Positions 1-7,620 of a stretch of 64,000 nt of DNA are shown piece after piece. The DNA lies in assembly GCF_900269665.1 (NCBI RefSeq), contig NZ_LT985361.1, forward strand, positions 1,953,459 through 2,017,458. Reading direction: 5' to 3'. Each line of letters starts with the position of its first letter. Position 1 is the first letter of the stretch. Source of the DNA: Nocardia suismassiliense (GTDB lineage Bacteria; Actinomycetota; Actinomycetes; Mycobacteriales; Mycobacteriaceae). The position numbers and the translations under genes were made by a program. The notes under the pieces are model-generated. The model was not told where the DNA came from. It did not search any database and saw only the letters and a list, made by a program, of their open reading frames with translations.

Positions 1-747
1 CGCCCACATGCCGCGCACCCCGGACGACAGCATCAGCGGTCGCGGCGCGTCGAGCAGGGTGGCGATGTCGTTGCCGAACTTCTCCAAGGTGCGCACCGGG
101 TCCGGGGTGGCCAGCGACTCGTCGGTCCACAGCACCAGCGCGGTTTGGTAGCGGCGCAGCGAGTGGCCGAGCTGGGTCTCGGCCTGATCGACGTCGACCG
201 CGTCGCCGCGCAGCAGCGCACCCGCGAGCCCGAACCGCCGGGCCAGCGCGCCGCGCTGCCACTGCTCGCGTTCGTCGGTGTACACCGCGACCGAGGCCTC
301 CACGCAGGTGTCGGTCCATTCGAGCACGCGATCCCAGAACAGCAGCAGCACGGCGCTGCGGAGCTGGTCGTCCTCGATCGCCTTGTTCAGGAAGTCGGTG
401 ATGTACTGCCAGAGCATGGCCTGCCCGACTCGATAGGTGCGCATCACCACGTCGATGCCGAACCCGCGCCGCGCGACCGTGCGCGACAGCGCGAGTACCT
501 CGGCGGGCGGATGCACCTCGAACACCTCCCGGCTCACCATGGCCAGGAAGCTGCGCCAGTGCGAGCGGGTCGCGGCATGCAACTGCTCGGCGAGTTCGGC
601 GTCGCCGGGCAGTTGCGCGTTGACCTCGTTGATCCGGCCGTCGACCAGGTCGACCAGCTGCTGGGTCTGCTCGTCGCTGCGGGCCTGTGCCCCGAACTGG
701 ACGAGCCAGTCGAGGGCTTCCTGATCCAAGGCAGTCATAGTGCTCAT
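1..747 (-). CDS. PucR-type transcriptional regulator, N-terminal part (cut by window edge)
   Basis: This is a reverse-strand frame open from an ATG at 747 to the window edge, so the C-terminal part is missing. The visible 249 residues are a helical sensory region of the type in front of PucR/CdaR-like DNA-binding domains in actinobacteria: a four-helix N-terminus with SHWRSFL and REVFEVHPP, then RRGFGIDVVMRTYRVGQ and a conserved WQYITDF. After that begins the central GGDEF-like region (FGLAGALLRGD). The PucR-type helix-turn-helix would lie beyond base 1. A second ATG sits three codons downstream, so the start is uncertain by nine bases. The target cannot be inferred from the adjacent DNA. The large forward open frame over the same bases is a high-GC shadow. 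Confidence 0.8.
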   Translation of the reverse strand, partial: MSTMTALDQEALDWLVQFGAQARSDEQTQQLVDLVDGRINEVNAQLPGDAELAEQLHAATRSHWRSFLAMVSREVFEVHPPAEVLALSRTVARRGFGIDVVMRTYRVGQAMLWQYITDFLNKAIEDDQLRSAVLLLFWDRVLEWTDTCVEASVAVYTDEREQWQRGALARRFGLAGALLRGDAVDVDQAETQLGHSLRRYQTALVLWTDESLATPDPVRTLEKFGNDIATLLDAPRPLMLSSGVRGMWA

Positions 748-1006
748 TCTGCTGCCCGGCGTATCGGGGCGCGGCGCATTCGATTACGCGACGCACACTG
801 CGTGGTTGCGGCCGGAGGTGCGTCCGATAGGTAATCTGAGTAAGCCGCGTTTCGGCGAATCTCTCCAGCAGTCGTTCGGCACATCCGATCAGCAGTGACC
901 CCACACGTGGAGGCCGTAATGGACGGATCGGCGATCAGCGAACTATCGAGCACCAAAGAAACCTGTTGGTCAGTTTGTATTTCGGACCCGTGGGCATAAC
1001 CGGCTC

Positions 1007-1162
1007 ATGAAACCGGAGGAAGCCGCGCGCCGCTTGCTGGAGGACATTTTGGCGCGCTATACGTCGGTCGAAGAATTCATCGGCCTACTACGCGTCGACC
1101 CCCTCGTAGACACCACGGAACTGCCGCCGATATCGGCTTATCTCTGGACCATTCCCACATAA
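1007..1162 (+). CDS. small hypothetical protein (51 aa)
   Basis: An ATG frame of 51 codons ends at a TAA. The product begins MKPEEAARRLLEDIL and continues with an amphipathic helix (ARYTSVEEFIGLLR), an acidic patch and a short aromatic tail (AYLWTIP). It has no signal peptide or membrane segment. It stands alone between the divergent PucR-type gene and the convergent DUF4254 gene. No ribosome-binding site is obvious within 10 bases of the start, so evidence is limited to the coherent composition and helix pattern. I recognise no family. Confidence 0.4.
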   Translation: MKPEEAARRLLEDILARYTSVEEFIGLLRVDPLVDTTELPPISAYLWTIPT

Positions 1163-1189
1163 CGCCGAGACCGGCGCCCGCACCACAAC

Positions 1190-1645
1190 TCAGCGATGCC
1201 CGATCGATCGTGGTCGGCGCGTCTCGATGTCGTGCGCGAGATCGGTCCACTGGTTGGCGAGCGCGGCGAGCCGGGACCACGCCGCGTGCACGCGCTGTTC
1301 GGGCACGTTCTCGGCGGTCATCAACAGGTGGTCGGCGAGGATCTGGGCGGCGGCCATCCGGTCGATGGTGCTGCCGAGGGACTCGGCCTGCTGGTCGTCC
1401 GTGCGCCGCGGCGGGACCTGCTTGGCCACCCAATCATCGATCACGGTGACGACTTCGCCACGGCGGCAGTCGATTTCCACCAAACGGTCCGGCTGTGCGC
1501 GGCGGGTGTGATGCAACTGCGCCAACGCCCGAGCCAGTTGAATGACCAGGTGGTCGCCCGGACGGTCCCCGGTTTGTAGTCGCAATGCGGCGGACAGTTC
1601 GTGCCAGTCCGGCAGGAGCGGCCGCCGGCCGCCTTCGCCGCACAT
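1190..1645 (-). CDS. DUF4254 domain protein
   Basis: A 151-residue protein if it starts at the ATG at 1645; the open frame extends further upstream (to 1723) but that stretch is Arg-rich and looks non-coding. It fits the DUF4254 family common in Nocardia: an N-terminal LPDWHELSAAL motif, an LAQLHHTRR helix, the EIDCRRGEVVTVIDDWVA signature, ESLGSTIDRMAA and a C-terminal WSRLAALANQWTDLAHDI helix. The family is of unknown function, cytosolic and all-helical. It is transcribed toward the small forward gene ending at 1162. A second possible member of the family is encoded at 3398. Confidence 0.75.
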   Translation of the reverse strand: MCGEGGRRPLLPDWHELSAALRLQTGDRPGDHLVIQLARALAQLHHTRRAQPDRLVEIDCRRGEVVTVIDDWVAKQVPPRRTDDQQAESLGSTIDRMAAAQILADHLLMTAENVPEQRVHAAWSRLAALANQWTDLAHDIETRRPRSIGHR

Positions 1646-2068
1646 CGCCCATGGCCTCGGTCCGTCGGCGGTCTGCACGGTCACGTGACGCGGCCGGCGC
1701 GGCCTGGTGCATGCGGCTGGCAAATGCGACCGGCTCGTGCCTCACTGCACAGACTCTGCGGCATAGCGCACGCGCGAAACCGCGTGTCCCCCATCGATCG
1801 GTGTTCCGGTTGCGTGGGCAAGGTAGGCCTTCCCTAGCGACGGTCGAGGTGCATCCGGCACCAGCGACCAGCCATATCCTCTGGGTGAGGCCGGTCGTTC
1901 TGCGCGTACCCGAGATAAGGGAGCAAAGCGCCCGGCGCCGGATGCAGCTACAAGTCTCGTCGGTGACGCGGTTCACCGTAACCCTAATTCAGGTCATTCC
2001 TGGGCCGGTTTGGCCTCTTTGGTTATGTTCGGGCAATCTGCCGGTCGGCGGTCAGCGCCGAGCTGTGT
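1646..2068. other. intergenic region without a clear gene (423 bp)
   Basis: This stretch separates the start of the DUF4254 gene from the stop of the reverse-strand GH43-like gene, so it should contain the DUF4254 promoter. Open frames on both strands have no family signature. A partial palindrome at 1819-1837 (AGGTAGGCCTTCCCT core) loosely resembles a DtxR/IdeR iron box, matching about 11 of 19 consensus positions, which is too weak to call. Nothing else is recognised. Confidence 0.5.
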
Positions 2069-2998
2069 CTACAAGCTGGTCTCGGGCAGCACGGTGAAGT
2101 GGCGGACGGTGCCGGACAGGTGGGGGAGTTCGGTTGGCTCGGACCAGGTTCGGAAATCGTCGCGGCTGTCGCTGTAGAAGTACCGGGGGTGGTCCTGGTT
2201 GTAGTCGTCGAAGAAGATGCGCCAGCCGCCGCCGGGGAGTGGGATGACGCACTGGCCTTCGCGCGGCGCGCCCCAGCGCGCCCAATCTCCGGTGGCGACA
2301 AACACATACGGGCCGGCCGGGTCGGCGGCGACGGCGAGTTCGACGAGTTTGCTGGTCTCGTTCTTGGTGAACGCGAAGTAGCGGCCGTAGTGGTGCACCA
2401 CGGTGGTGTCGATGTAGCCGTAGCCGAAGTGGTCGCAGGTGGGGCGATCGACGGGGGTCCGGTAGCCGGCGGGCGGACCCAGCCCGGCCAGCGGCGTGAG
2501 CGGACCCCACCAGCTCAGTTCCGGGTTATCCGCCCTCATCAGATGCGGCGTGAATCGGCACCCGTCCGACAGCGACACGATCACGTTGACGTTCCCCTGC
2601 GCGTCGACCAGCCATTCCGGCGCCCAGGTCGACGTGACGCTCGGGTCCGCCACCTCGTAGTCGTACATGTGCGTCCAGTTGACGCGGTCGTCGCTGCGCG
2701 CGAAGCCGATCGTGCGGCCCTCCCATGCGGTGGTGTAGGTGAGGTAATAGGCGCCGTCGACGTGGCGGAAGAGGGACGGGTCGCGCAGCAGGCCGGTCGG
2801 CGGACGGTAGGCGGGGCCGCGCAGTAGCTGGAAGTTCGTCGCGTCGGTCGATTCGTAGACGTACAAATCGGTTTCGCTGGAATGGGTGAACGCGGTCATC
2901 GTGTACCGCACCACCGGCCCGGTGGCCGCGGCGTGCTTCAGTGCCAGCAGGCTGAGCGGCAGGCCTGCCGCCAAGGCCAGCGCGGACCTGCGACGCAT
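2069..2998 (-). CDS. secreted GH43-like five-bladed beta-propeller glycosidase
   Basis: A 309-residue protein from the ATG at 2998, beginning with a signal peptide (MRRRSALALAAGLPLSLLAL, predicted cut after KHAAA). The mature part carries propeller signatures of the GH43/GH32 superfamily: LYVYESTDATNF, LLRDPSLFRHVDGAYYLTYT, IGFARSDDRVNW, a DPSVTSTWAPEWLVD blade and FFDDYNQDHPRYFYS near the end. The Asp of RDPS and the Glu of APEW are candidate catalytic residues. GH43 enzymes typically cleave arabinan, xylan or fructan bonds; substrate cannot be fixed from sequence. Upstream in-frame sequence to 3262 is rejected because the signal peptide begins at 2998. It appears monocistronic. Confidence 0.8.
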   Translation of the reverse strand: MRRRSALALAAGLPLSLLALKHAAATGPVVRYTMTAFTHSSETDLYVYESTDATNFQLLRGPAYRPPTGLLRDPSLFRHVDGAYYLTYTTAWEGRTIGFARSDDRVNWTHMYDYEVADPSVTSTWAPEWLVDAQGNVNVIVSLSDGCRFTPHLMRADNPELSWWGPLTPLAGLGPPAGYRTPVDRPTCDHFGYGYIDTTVVHHYGRYFAFTKNETSKLVELAVAADPAGPYVFVATGDWARWGAPREGQCVIPLPGGGWRIFFDDYNQDHPRYFYSDSRDDFRTWSEPTELPHLSGTVRHFTVLPETSL

Positions 2999-3397
2999 CG
3001 TCACCAATGCCACATCCCGAATTATCCAACGCTGGTTGCCTCCCGCTTGCCGACACGCCGGAGGCAGTTGGGCAGCCCACTGGACGGCGATTCGCACAGC
3101 TCTACGCCGCGGCGGCCCGACGAGTCGCCCGGCGGTCCTGGGCCTGGATCGGGTCGCCACCTCGACGGGGGAACCCACCAGGCTGATCGGCATATCGAAT
3201 GGCTGTGTCGGAGAACAAGTTACGGACCCGTCCTTGGTGCCCAGCCCAAGACGGCGCACCACCCGGACTGCGATTCTTTAGGCAAGCAAGAGGATCCACC
3301 CGGCAGATCGCGTCGACCGCGTCCTGGTCGCCGGTCGTGCCGAGCCGTCACGTGCCTCAGCTCGTTTGCCGAACGCCGAGTAGCTGGAGTCGGAACC
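2999..3397. other. divergent intergenic region (399 bp) with a hairpin
   Basis: This is the shared upstream region of the reverse GH43-like gene and the forward helical protein at 3398. It contains an imperfect inverted repeat at about 3036-3067 in which TGCCTCC pairs with GGAGGCA around a 16-base spacer. No additional gene is supported. Promoters for both flanking genes should lie here but no convincing -10/-35 pair was seen. Confidence 0.5.
3036..3067. repeat. inverted repeat, TGCCTCC/GGAGGCA arms
   Basis: Two 7-base arms flank a 16-base spacer (CGCTTGCCGACACGCC), 40-70 bases upstream of the GH43-like start. It could be an operator, a 5'-leader hairpin or a dispersed palindromic element. 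No second copy was noticed in the window by eye. Confidence 0.4.
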
Positions 3398-3847
3398 ATG
3401 CCCGAGCCGTCCCAGGGAGAGCGACCAACGCCCGCCCTCCCCACCGCCCGCGAACTGCTGGACGCGATGCATGACGTTGTCCCCGAACGACATCCGGCCG
3501 CGCCGATCCTGCGCGCCGCCTGCCTGCTCGCCGCGGTGGACGAGTGGATCCACCGCCATCGCGCCGCGCTCGAGGCGAGCCCGCCCACCGCGCGTCGGGT
3601 GAACGGCCCCGGGATCGAACGCGCCGCGCGCACCCTGCGCCGCTACCTGATCGAGGGAATCGCCGCCGCGGCGCCCGGCGTCGACGGTGTCGGCAAGGCC
3701 GTCGACGAACTGGCCCGCGCCTGGGTCGACTGGCGCGACCTCAGCGCCGGCGACGACCTGCCCCACCAGGTCGACACCCACCAAGCCCTGCTCGCCGCCT
3801 GTGCCGCCTACGACAAGCTGGCCGGGCACGACCCCGGCCGGACATAA
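3398..3847 (+). CDS. helical protein, possibly divergent DUF4254 member
   Basis: A 149-residue, all-helical, cytosolic protein from an ATG at 3398. The N-terminus LPTARELLDAMHDVV followed by HPAAPILRAACLLAAVDE resembles the beginning of DUF4254 proteins (LPx4LLxA...HPIL..A..LA.LHE). The middle carries ERAARTLRRYLIEGIAA where DUF4254 proteins usually have an IDxRRAxLVxxIDxW signature, and the end is CAAYDKLAGHDPG. The relationship to DUF4254 is therefore tentative. It lies within 2 kb of a clearer DUF4254 gene but is not cotranscribed with it. No function can be assigned. Confidence 0.65.
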   Translation: MPEPSQGERPTPALPTARELLDAMHDVVPERHPAAPILRAACLLAAVDEWIHRHRAALEASPPTARRVNGPGIERAARTLRRYLIEGIAAAAPGVDGVGKAVDELARAWVDWRDLSAGDDLPHQVDTHQALLAACAAYDKLAGHDPGRT

Positions 3848-4143
3848 CGCTGATCGGGACCGCCCACATTCGTACCGCTGCGTGGAAACGTGCGAGCCGG
3901 AGCGGTGATTCGACTTCGCGTTACCTGTGCAGACGAAGCGGTGGTGCGCAACGACATGTCACTTTTTATCGAATGCAAGGTTGCGTTTATCTGGGATCGG
4001 CACGGTCAGCGGAACATTCCATCCGGAATCGCCACGGGATTGGGATCGGGTGGGTAATCTGGTCGAGTCCCATGAAGTTCGGGACAGTTCCGCAGAGTGA
4101 GTCGTGGTCGCCCCTGCGGCTCACTATCGCTGTACACAGTCCG
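3848..4143 (+). ncRNA. candidate small RNA or leader ending in a strong terminator
   Basis: This gene-free stretch runs straight into a 13-bp perfect GC hairpin at 4144-4172. Shortly before the terminator there is another potential stem, with GTGAG (about 4098) facing CTCAC (about 4120). No open frame across it looks coding. A transcript starting in the 3850-4060 interval and ending at the hairpin would be an intergenic small RNA. The alternative is a long 3' end of the upstream gene. No known sRNA family was recognised and the 5' end is not defined. Confidence 0.3.
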
Positions 4144-4172
4144 ATGAGGCCCGGGGTTTCCCCGGGCCTCAT
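4144..4172 (+). terminator. strong intrinsic terminator-like hairpin
   Basis: ATGAGGCCCGGGG and CCCCGGGCCTCAT pair perfectly over 13 bp around a TTT loop. It is followed by TGG rather than a long U tract, as is common in actinobacterial terminators. It lies 297 bases past the nearest upstream stop codon and 155 bases before the next start. Confidence 0.7.
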
Positions 4173-4326
4173 TGGTCGTTATCGGGAAATTCTGCTGTCG
4201 CAGCGACAATTCGCCCCTGATTCTCCGATCCAGACGCGCCGTCGATCCGAATATGTCGTAGTGCCGACACGTGGCGTTCAGGTGTCGGCCGCAGGTATCA
4301 CATTCGCTACGACAAAGGGGTTACCT

Positions 4327-4800
4327 ATGTTTCACAAAACCGCGATCGCCGCGGTGACCGGGCTGTTCGCTGTCACCGCGACGCTCGCCGTTGCCACCGG
4401 CGCGGCAAATGCCGCTCCGCAACAGGATTCGGGTACCACGCCGAACGCGACCACTCTGGCGCAGAACTTCGACGCCGTCGCAGAGGAAGCTGCGGCTCCG
4501 AAGGCGATGGATGACAAGGAAGGCAACGGAAAAGGCAAGGGAAAGGGTAAGGGAAAAGGAAAGGGGGAGGGGGAAGGTAAGGGCAAGGGCGGCGAGACCG
4601 GCGACGAATCGGTAGCCGTCGACACCGAACTCGCGGCGACACTCAACTCCGCATTGCGGGATTTCCTCCGGCCACCGAATGGCGGAGCGGAGCTGGGCCT
4701 CGGCGGCATACCTGTCGACAAGTGGCTCGATATGTTCCTCGGCCCCGAGTCGGGTGTCGAGGGGGACATGCCCAAGGCCAAGCCGAGCGGGTCGGAGTAG
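4327..4800 (+). CDS. secreted low-complexity Lys/Gly repeat protein
   Basis: A 157-residue exported protein. The ATG at 4327 follows a good ribosome-binding site (AAAGGGG). The signal peptide is MFHKTAIAAVTGLFAVTATL with a likely cut after GAANA. The mature N-terminus (APQQDSGTTPNATTL) is followed by a run of alternating Gly and Lys (about residues 60-85), then TELAATLNSALRDFLRPPN and a C-terminal segment GGIPVDKWLDMFLG. The Gly-Lys block is strongly basic and unstructured, suggesting binding to anionic wall polymer or nucleic acid; this is inference. It converges on the cutinase gene, with a shared bidirectional terminator between them. Confidence 0.75.
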   Translation: MFHKTAIAAVTGLFAVTATLAVATGAANAAPQQDSGTTPNATTLAQNFDAVAEEAAAPKAMDDKEGNGKGKGKGKGKGKGEGEGKGKGGETGDESVAVDTELAATLNSALRDFLRPPNGGAELGLGGIPVDKWLDMFLGPESGVEGDMPKAKPSGSE

Positions 4801-4832
4801 TGATCTCCCCGCGTTACTGATTCATCCGGCAA

Positions 4833-4874
4833 CAGGCAGGTCCGCATCGCCGATTATGCGATCGGACCTGCCTG
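4833..4874. terminator. bidirectional terminator between convergent genes
   Basis: CAGGCAGGTCCG (4833-4844) pairs with CGGACCTGCCTG (4863-4874), a 12-bp perfect stem. The cutinase stop codon (4854-4856 on the reverse strand) lies in the loop, so the hairpin overlaps the end of that gene. It can end transcription from both sides. Confidence 0.7.
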
Positions 4875-6611
4875 CTGTCGTTCCGGGAGAAAGTCGGTGT
4901 CCCACCCGGTACGGACGATCCTTCGGCGACCCGAGTAGAGCAGACAGGCGCTTTCGGAAAGGAGCAACGCCCAGACGAGGTGCCGACTTGTGGTGAGACG
5001 CTTGGTCTTCGCCTCTGCGGATTCCGGCCGGATGCGACCACGCGACGGATCAGTGGTGTCCACCTGCGCACCGGTACCGACCTCGATGGCCGGGTTCTTC
5101 GGTTTCCGCTGCGGGGCAGGGGTTTTGGTCGCGCTACCGGTGGAGGGCGACCGAACTTCAGGATCAGGGATGGTAACGAGCACGCTGTCGGGCTGGGCGA
5201 GCACAGGTTCGGGTTCGGCAGGCACCGGTAGCGCACGGGCGAGTTCTACGAACCAGTCGGCGATGAATTGCGCCGAGGGGCGTTCGGCGTCGACCGCGGT
5301 GACGGCATACGCGCCGTGGCGGGTTACCGCGTCGTGGTATCTGCCCCAGACTTCGGTGTCGGCGAGCTCGATGTTGTCGCTGACCAGGCGTCCGATGGCA
5401 TTGAACGCCTGGGTGAGGACCTGGGTGAACCGTGGTGCGGCGGAGCGTTTGGGCATCGCGGCGAACATCTTGGTGCCGAGGGTGGCCAGGCCGGCGAGTG
5501 GATCCGTGGCGCCGATGGCCCCGATCTGGCAGACGTCTTCCGGATGCAGCACGACGCCGACGATGCTGGTCAAGGTGTTCAGCGTGATGGTAGCGATGCG
5601 CAGCGCGGCCGCCTGGCCGGTCGGGTCGTCGATCACCGACCGAGGATCGGAGGCTTCGGCGAGTCGTTCGCTGAGCGATTTTTCGCGGGACAGGACGAGG
5701 CTGCCGGGGGTAAAGCCCTGCAGATCCTTGTCGACCACGTCGGTCGCGGTTTTGCTGACGGTGGCGGCCAGCGCGTCGGTAATCGAGGACAGCGCGGTCA
5801 GCGGGTCGTCCAACGGCAGCAGCGCCTGCCCGGCGATGTTGGTGATCATGTGCAGGATCGGCGAGTTCGCGGGGGAGTCGCAGACCAGGTCGCCGTCGAT
5901 GCAGAACGACGCGACCCGGCCGGTGAGCGCGCCGAAGTCGGGGGCGAGGTCGCGCAATGGTCCGATTCCGCCGCCCGCGGCGGGAGCGGGTTGAGCTTGC
6001 AGCGCGGCCAGGCCGGCGGACACCGTGCCGGGCGCGGGATCCGGTGCGTGTCTTCCGGCAGTGCCGGGGAACAGCGGTGCGCCGGGGTAGCGAGTGGGGT
6101 CGGCGAGCAAGGCGACGCCCGCGATCCGGTCGGCGGGCACGGGGGACTCGCCGCGGCCGATTTCCTGGGCGAGCAAGGAGGCGATGTGCGCGCCCTGGGA
6201 GTACCCGACAAAAGCCAATCGGGTGTCCTGGCAACGTTCCATGACGGATTCTGTCATCGCCCGCAGTTGCTGCAAGCCGCCGGTGACCGACTGCGAGTAG
6301 GGGACTTGGCCACCCGGCACCGCACCGCCGAAGCCCGCTTCATAGGGAACGTACGCGCGATTGGTCCGTTCCGGCTCGGCCGCCAGCATCGGTCGGAAGA
6401 TCGCCGACAGCATGCCGCGGTCGTCCGAAGGATTCGCGTCAGGCGATGACTCGCCCGTGCCGGGAACGCCGATGGCGTACAGGGCTGGGCAGCGCAGTGA
6501 TTGGCCGGGCGCGGGCTGAGCCGTGCCGGCGCCCGCTCCGGTATGCATAGCGAAGGCCGCACCTGCGACGATTGTCCCTAGTCTCCGAATACCTGTTCTG
6601 GAGAACAGCAT
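4854..6611 (-). CDS. secreted cutinase-family serine hydrolase with long C-terminal extension
   Basis: About 585 residues from an ATG at 6611, preceded by GGAG 12 bases upstream; in-frame GTG codons up to 6635 are alternatives. A signal peptide (FSRTGIRRLGTIVAGAAFAM) leads into a cutinase domain: CPALYAIGVPGTGESS, the nucleophile elbow GYSQGAH, and the Asp/Cys/His end motif CIDGDLVCDSP...ILHM. These are the marks of mycobacterial Culp-type esterases, which hydrolyse lipid esters outside the cell. At roughly 590 residues it is much longer than usual (about 220-330). The extra C-terminal half is mostly helical, then Pro-rich, and ends in a hydrophobic stretch (HLVWALLLSESACLLYSG) followed by Arg residues, which could anchor it in the membrane. 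Confidence 0.85.
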   Translation of the reverse strand: MLFSRTGIRRLGTIVAGAAFAMHTGAGAGTAQPAPGQSLRCPALYAIGVPGTGESSPDANPSDDRGMLSAIFRPMLAAEPERTNRAYVPYEAGFGGAVPGGQVPYSQSVTGGLQQLRAMTESVMERCQDTRLAFVGYSQGAHIASLLAQEIGRGESPVPADRIAGVALLADPTRYPGAPLFPGTAGRHAPDPAPGTVSAGLAALQAQPAPAAGGGIGPLRDLAPDFGALTGRVASFCIDGDLVCDSPANSPILHMITNIAGQALLPLDDPLTALSSITDALAATVSKTATDVVDKDLQGFTPGSLVLSREKSLSERLAEASDPRSVIDDPTGQAAALRIATITLNTLTSIVGVVLHPEDVCQIGAIGATDPLAGLATLGTKMFAAMPKRSAAPRFTQVLTQAFNAIGRLVSDNIELADTEVWGRYHDAVTRHGAYAVTAVDAERPSAQFIADWFVELARALPVPAEPEPVLAQPDSVLVTIPDPEVRSPSTGSATKTPAPQRKPKNPAIEVGTGAQVDTTDPSRGRIRPESAEAKTKRLTTSRHLVWALLLSESACLLYSGRRRIVRTGWDTDFLPERQQAGPIA

Positions 6612-6731
6612 TCGACGCACTATCTCCACCTTCACATTGCTCTGCTCGGCCCGTGGCCGGTAGTGGTCACCGAAGGTCTGCGGCGTTCGCGGTCCGGGGT
6701 GGGCTTCGGCGCCACCCCGGACCGTGTCGAA

Positions 6732-6815
6732 TCAGCCGCCGAGAAGCGCGGTTACGACGCTGGTGAGGCCCGAGGTGAGGGCGGTGACGACGGCGGTGAG
6801 GAGCGGTGCAAGCAT
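6732..6815 (-). CDS. 27-residue hydrophobic peptide
   Basis: A tiny gene with ATG at 6815 and a well-placed ribosome-binding site (AAAGGGAG, 5 bases upstream). The peptide starts MLAPLLTAVVTALTSGLTSV and ends VTALLGG. It is almost entirely Leu, Val, Ala, Thr, Ser and Gly, with no charged residue, and could form one membrane helix. It has no cleavable signal. A similarly sized hydrophobic peptide is encoded divergently at 7218 and also starts with Met-Leu and ends with a Leu/Gly tail. This supports a pair of related membrane-active peptides. No family was recognised. Confidence 0.5.
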   Translation of the reverse strand: MLAPLLTAVVTALTSGLTSVVTALLGG

Positions 6816-7217
6816 GTTCTCCCTTTCGTTTCCTGTGTTTTCAAGCCACCCGGTCAGTTTTCGTGCGGTCGATCCGACGCCGAGTCTGAAATGTCGGTGC
6901 CCCGTTACGAGAACTCCAGGTGGCGCGAACAACCCGGTTGGGCGTCCAACGCTGACCATGCCGGGAACCGTCAGTGGCAGGCGTCGATAGTGTCTTCGTT
7001 ACCCGAGTACGTTCGGATGGAAGAATCTTCGATCGATTTTTGATCAGCCGCTGAGCTGGCAAAATGGCTGCTGCCCTGCGGCTTCGCCGGTGACGGCCGC
7101 CGCGCGCAGGTGTTTTGTCCTTTTGGGGACAGGTGCGCTAGCCTTCCTCGGCGATCCAGCTCGTGCTCTCGTTCGGCAAATGTCATCGATCCGTCAATGG
7201 CGATCACAGGAGCAGTC
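6816..7217. other. intergenic region between two divergent tiny genes (402 bp)
   Basis: No longer gene is convincing in this stretch; the open frames on either strand lack family features or ribosome-binding sites. It should hold the promoters of the hydrophobic peptide genes at 6815 (reverse) and 7218 (forward). An AT-richer patch near 7018-7045 (AATCTTCGATCGATTTTTGA) is a plausible promoter area. Confidence 0.4.
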
Positions 7218-7307
7218 ATGTTGAGTGGTCTCTTCGGTCTAGTGAACAGCGTGCTTGCGGTAACGGAGAACCTGGTCGGGATTCTCACCTTCGGCATTCT
7301 GGGCTAG
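7218..7307 (+). CDS. 29-residue hydrophobic peptide
   Basis: ATG at 7218 with a CAGGAG ribosome-binding site 5 bases upstream. The peptide starts MLSGLFGLVNSVLAVTENLV and ends GILTFGILG. It has one Glu and is otherwise hydrophobic, forming a single potential amphipathic or transmembrane helix. It resembles the divergent 27-residue peptide at 6815 in length, start, Thr/Val/Leu composition and Gly end. In the family context, small channel-forming or surface-active peptides are known in mycolata (for example the PorA/PorH porins of corynebacteria), but no sequence link to them is claimed. Confidence 0.5.
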   Translation: MLSGLFGLVNSVLAVTENLVGILTFGILG

Positions 7308-7444
7308 CGGCAGGCGCGCATTTCCGTTGGCTCCGGACCGAATTCGGGCAATACGGAGATGTGCGCCCACTGCGCATTCTGAGTGGCTCCCACCGCATTC
7401 GCCGGGGTGTACCGGCGCACGAGCAACGATCGAGGAGGTTCGCT

Positions 7445-7615
7445 GTGACGCGTTTGTCGAAGGAATTAGCGGCTTTTGCCGTGCTGGCGATCGTAATCTA
7501 CTGTGCGGCAACGGATTCGCTGGCTTTCTGGAACCAGGACGGCGTCGGCCGGGACTGGTTCGGGGTGTCCGGCGCGGGCGCTCCGCAGGTCGATGGCGGC
7601 GGGTTCCCTTGGTAG
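7445..7615 (+). CDS. small membrane-anchored or exported protein (56 aa)
   Basis: GTG start at 7445 preceded by a strong GAGGAGG ribosome-binding site. The N-terminus (MTRLSKELAAFAVLAIVIYC) is one hydrophobic helix after a basic start. The remainder is Gly/Asp-rich and aromatic (FWNQDGVGRDWFGVSG) and ends GGGFPW. It could be a signal anchor or an uncleaved export signal. It is the third small gene in a 900-base stretch and is immediately followed by the Ala-rich gene at 7621. No family was recognised. Confidence 0.55.
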   Translation: MTRLSKELAAFAVLAIVIYCAATDSLAFWNQDGVGRDWFGVSGAGAPQVDGGGFPW

Positions 7616-7620
7616 GCAAA

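Noticed and set aside
145..834. Long forward open frame opposite the PucR-type gene
   Set aside because: It is a high-GC shadow; the reverse frame carries the conserved protein sequence.
744..956. 70-residue reverse open frame upstream of the PucR-type gene
   Set aside because: Arg- and Thr-rich, with no family signature or ribosome-binding site; the PucR start at 747 lies in another frame.
1819..1837. Partial DtxR/IdeR iron-box-like palindrome
   Set aside because: Only about 11 of 19 positions match the consensus and no iron-related gene is adjacent.
5268..6449. 393-residue forward open frame over the cutinase
   Set aside because: Antisense to a clear cutinase domain and full of Gly/Arg composition typical of shadows.
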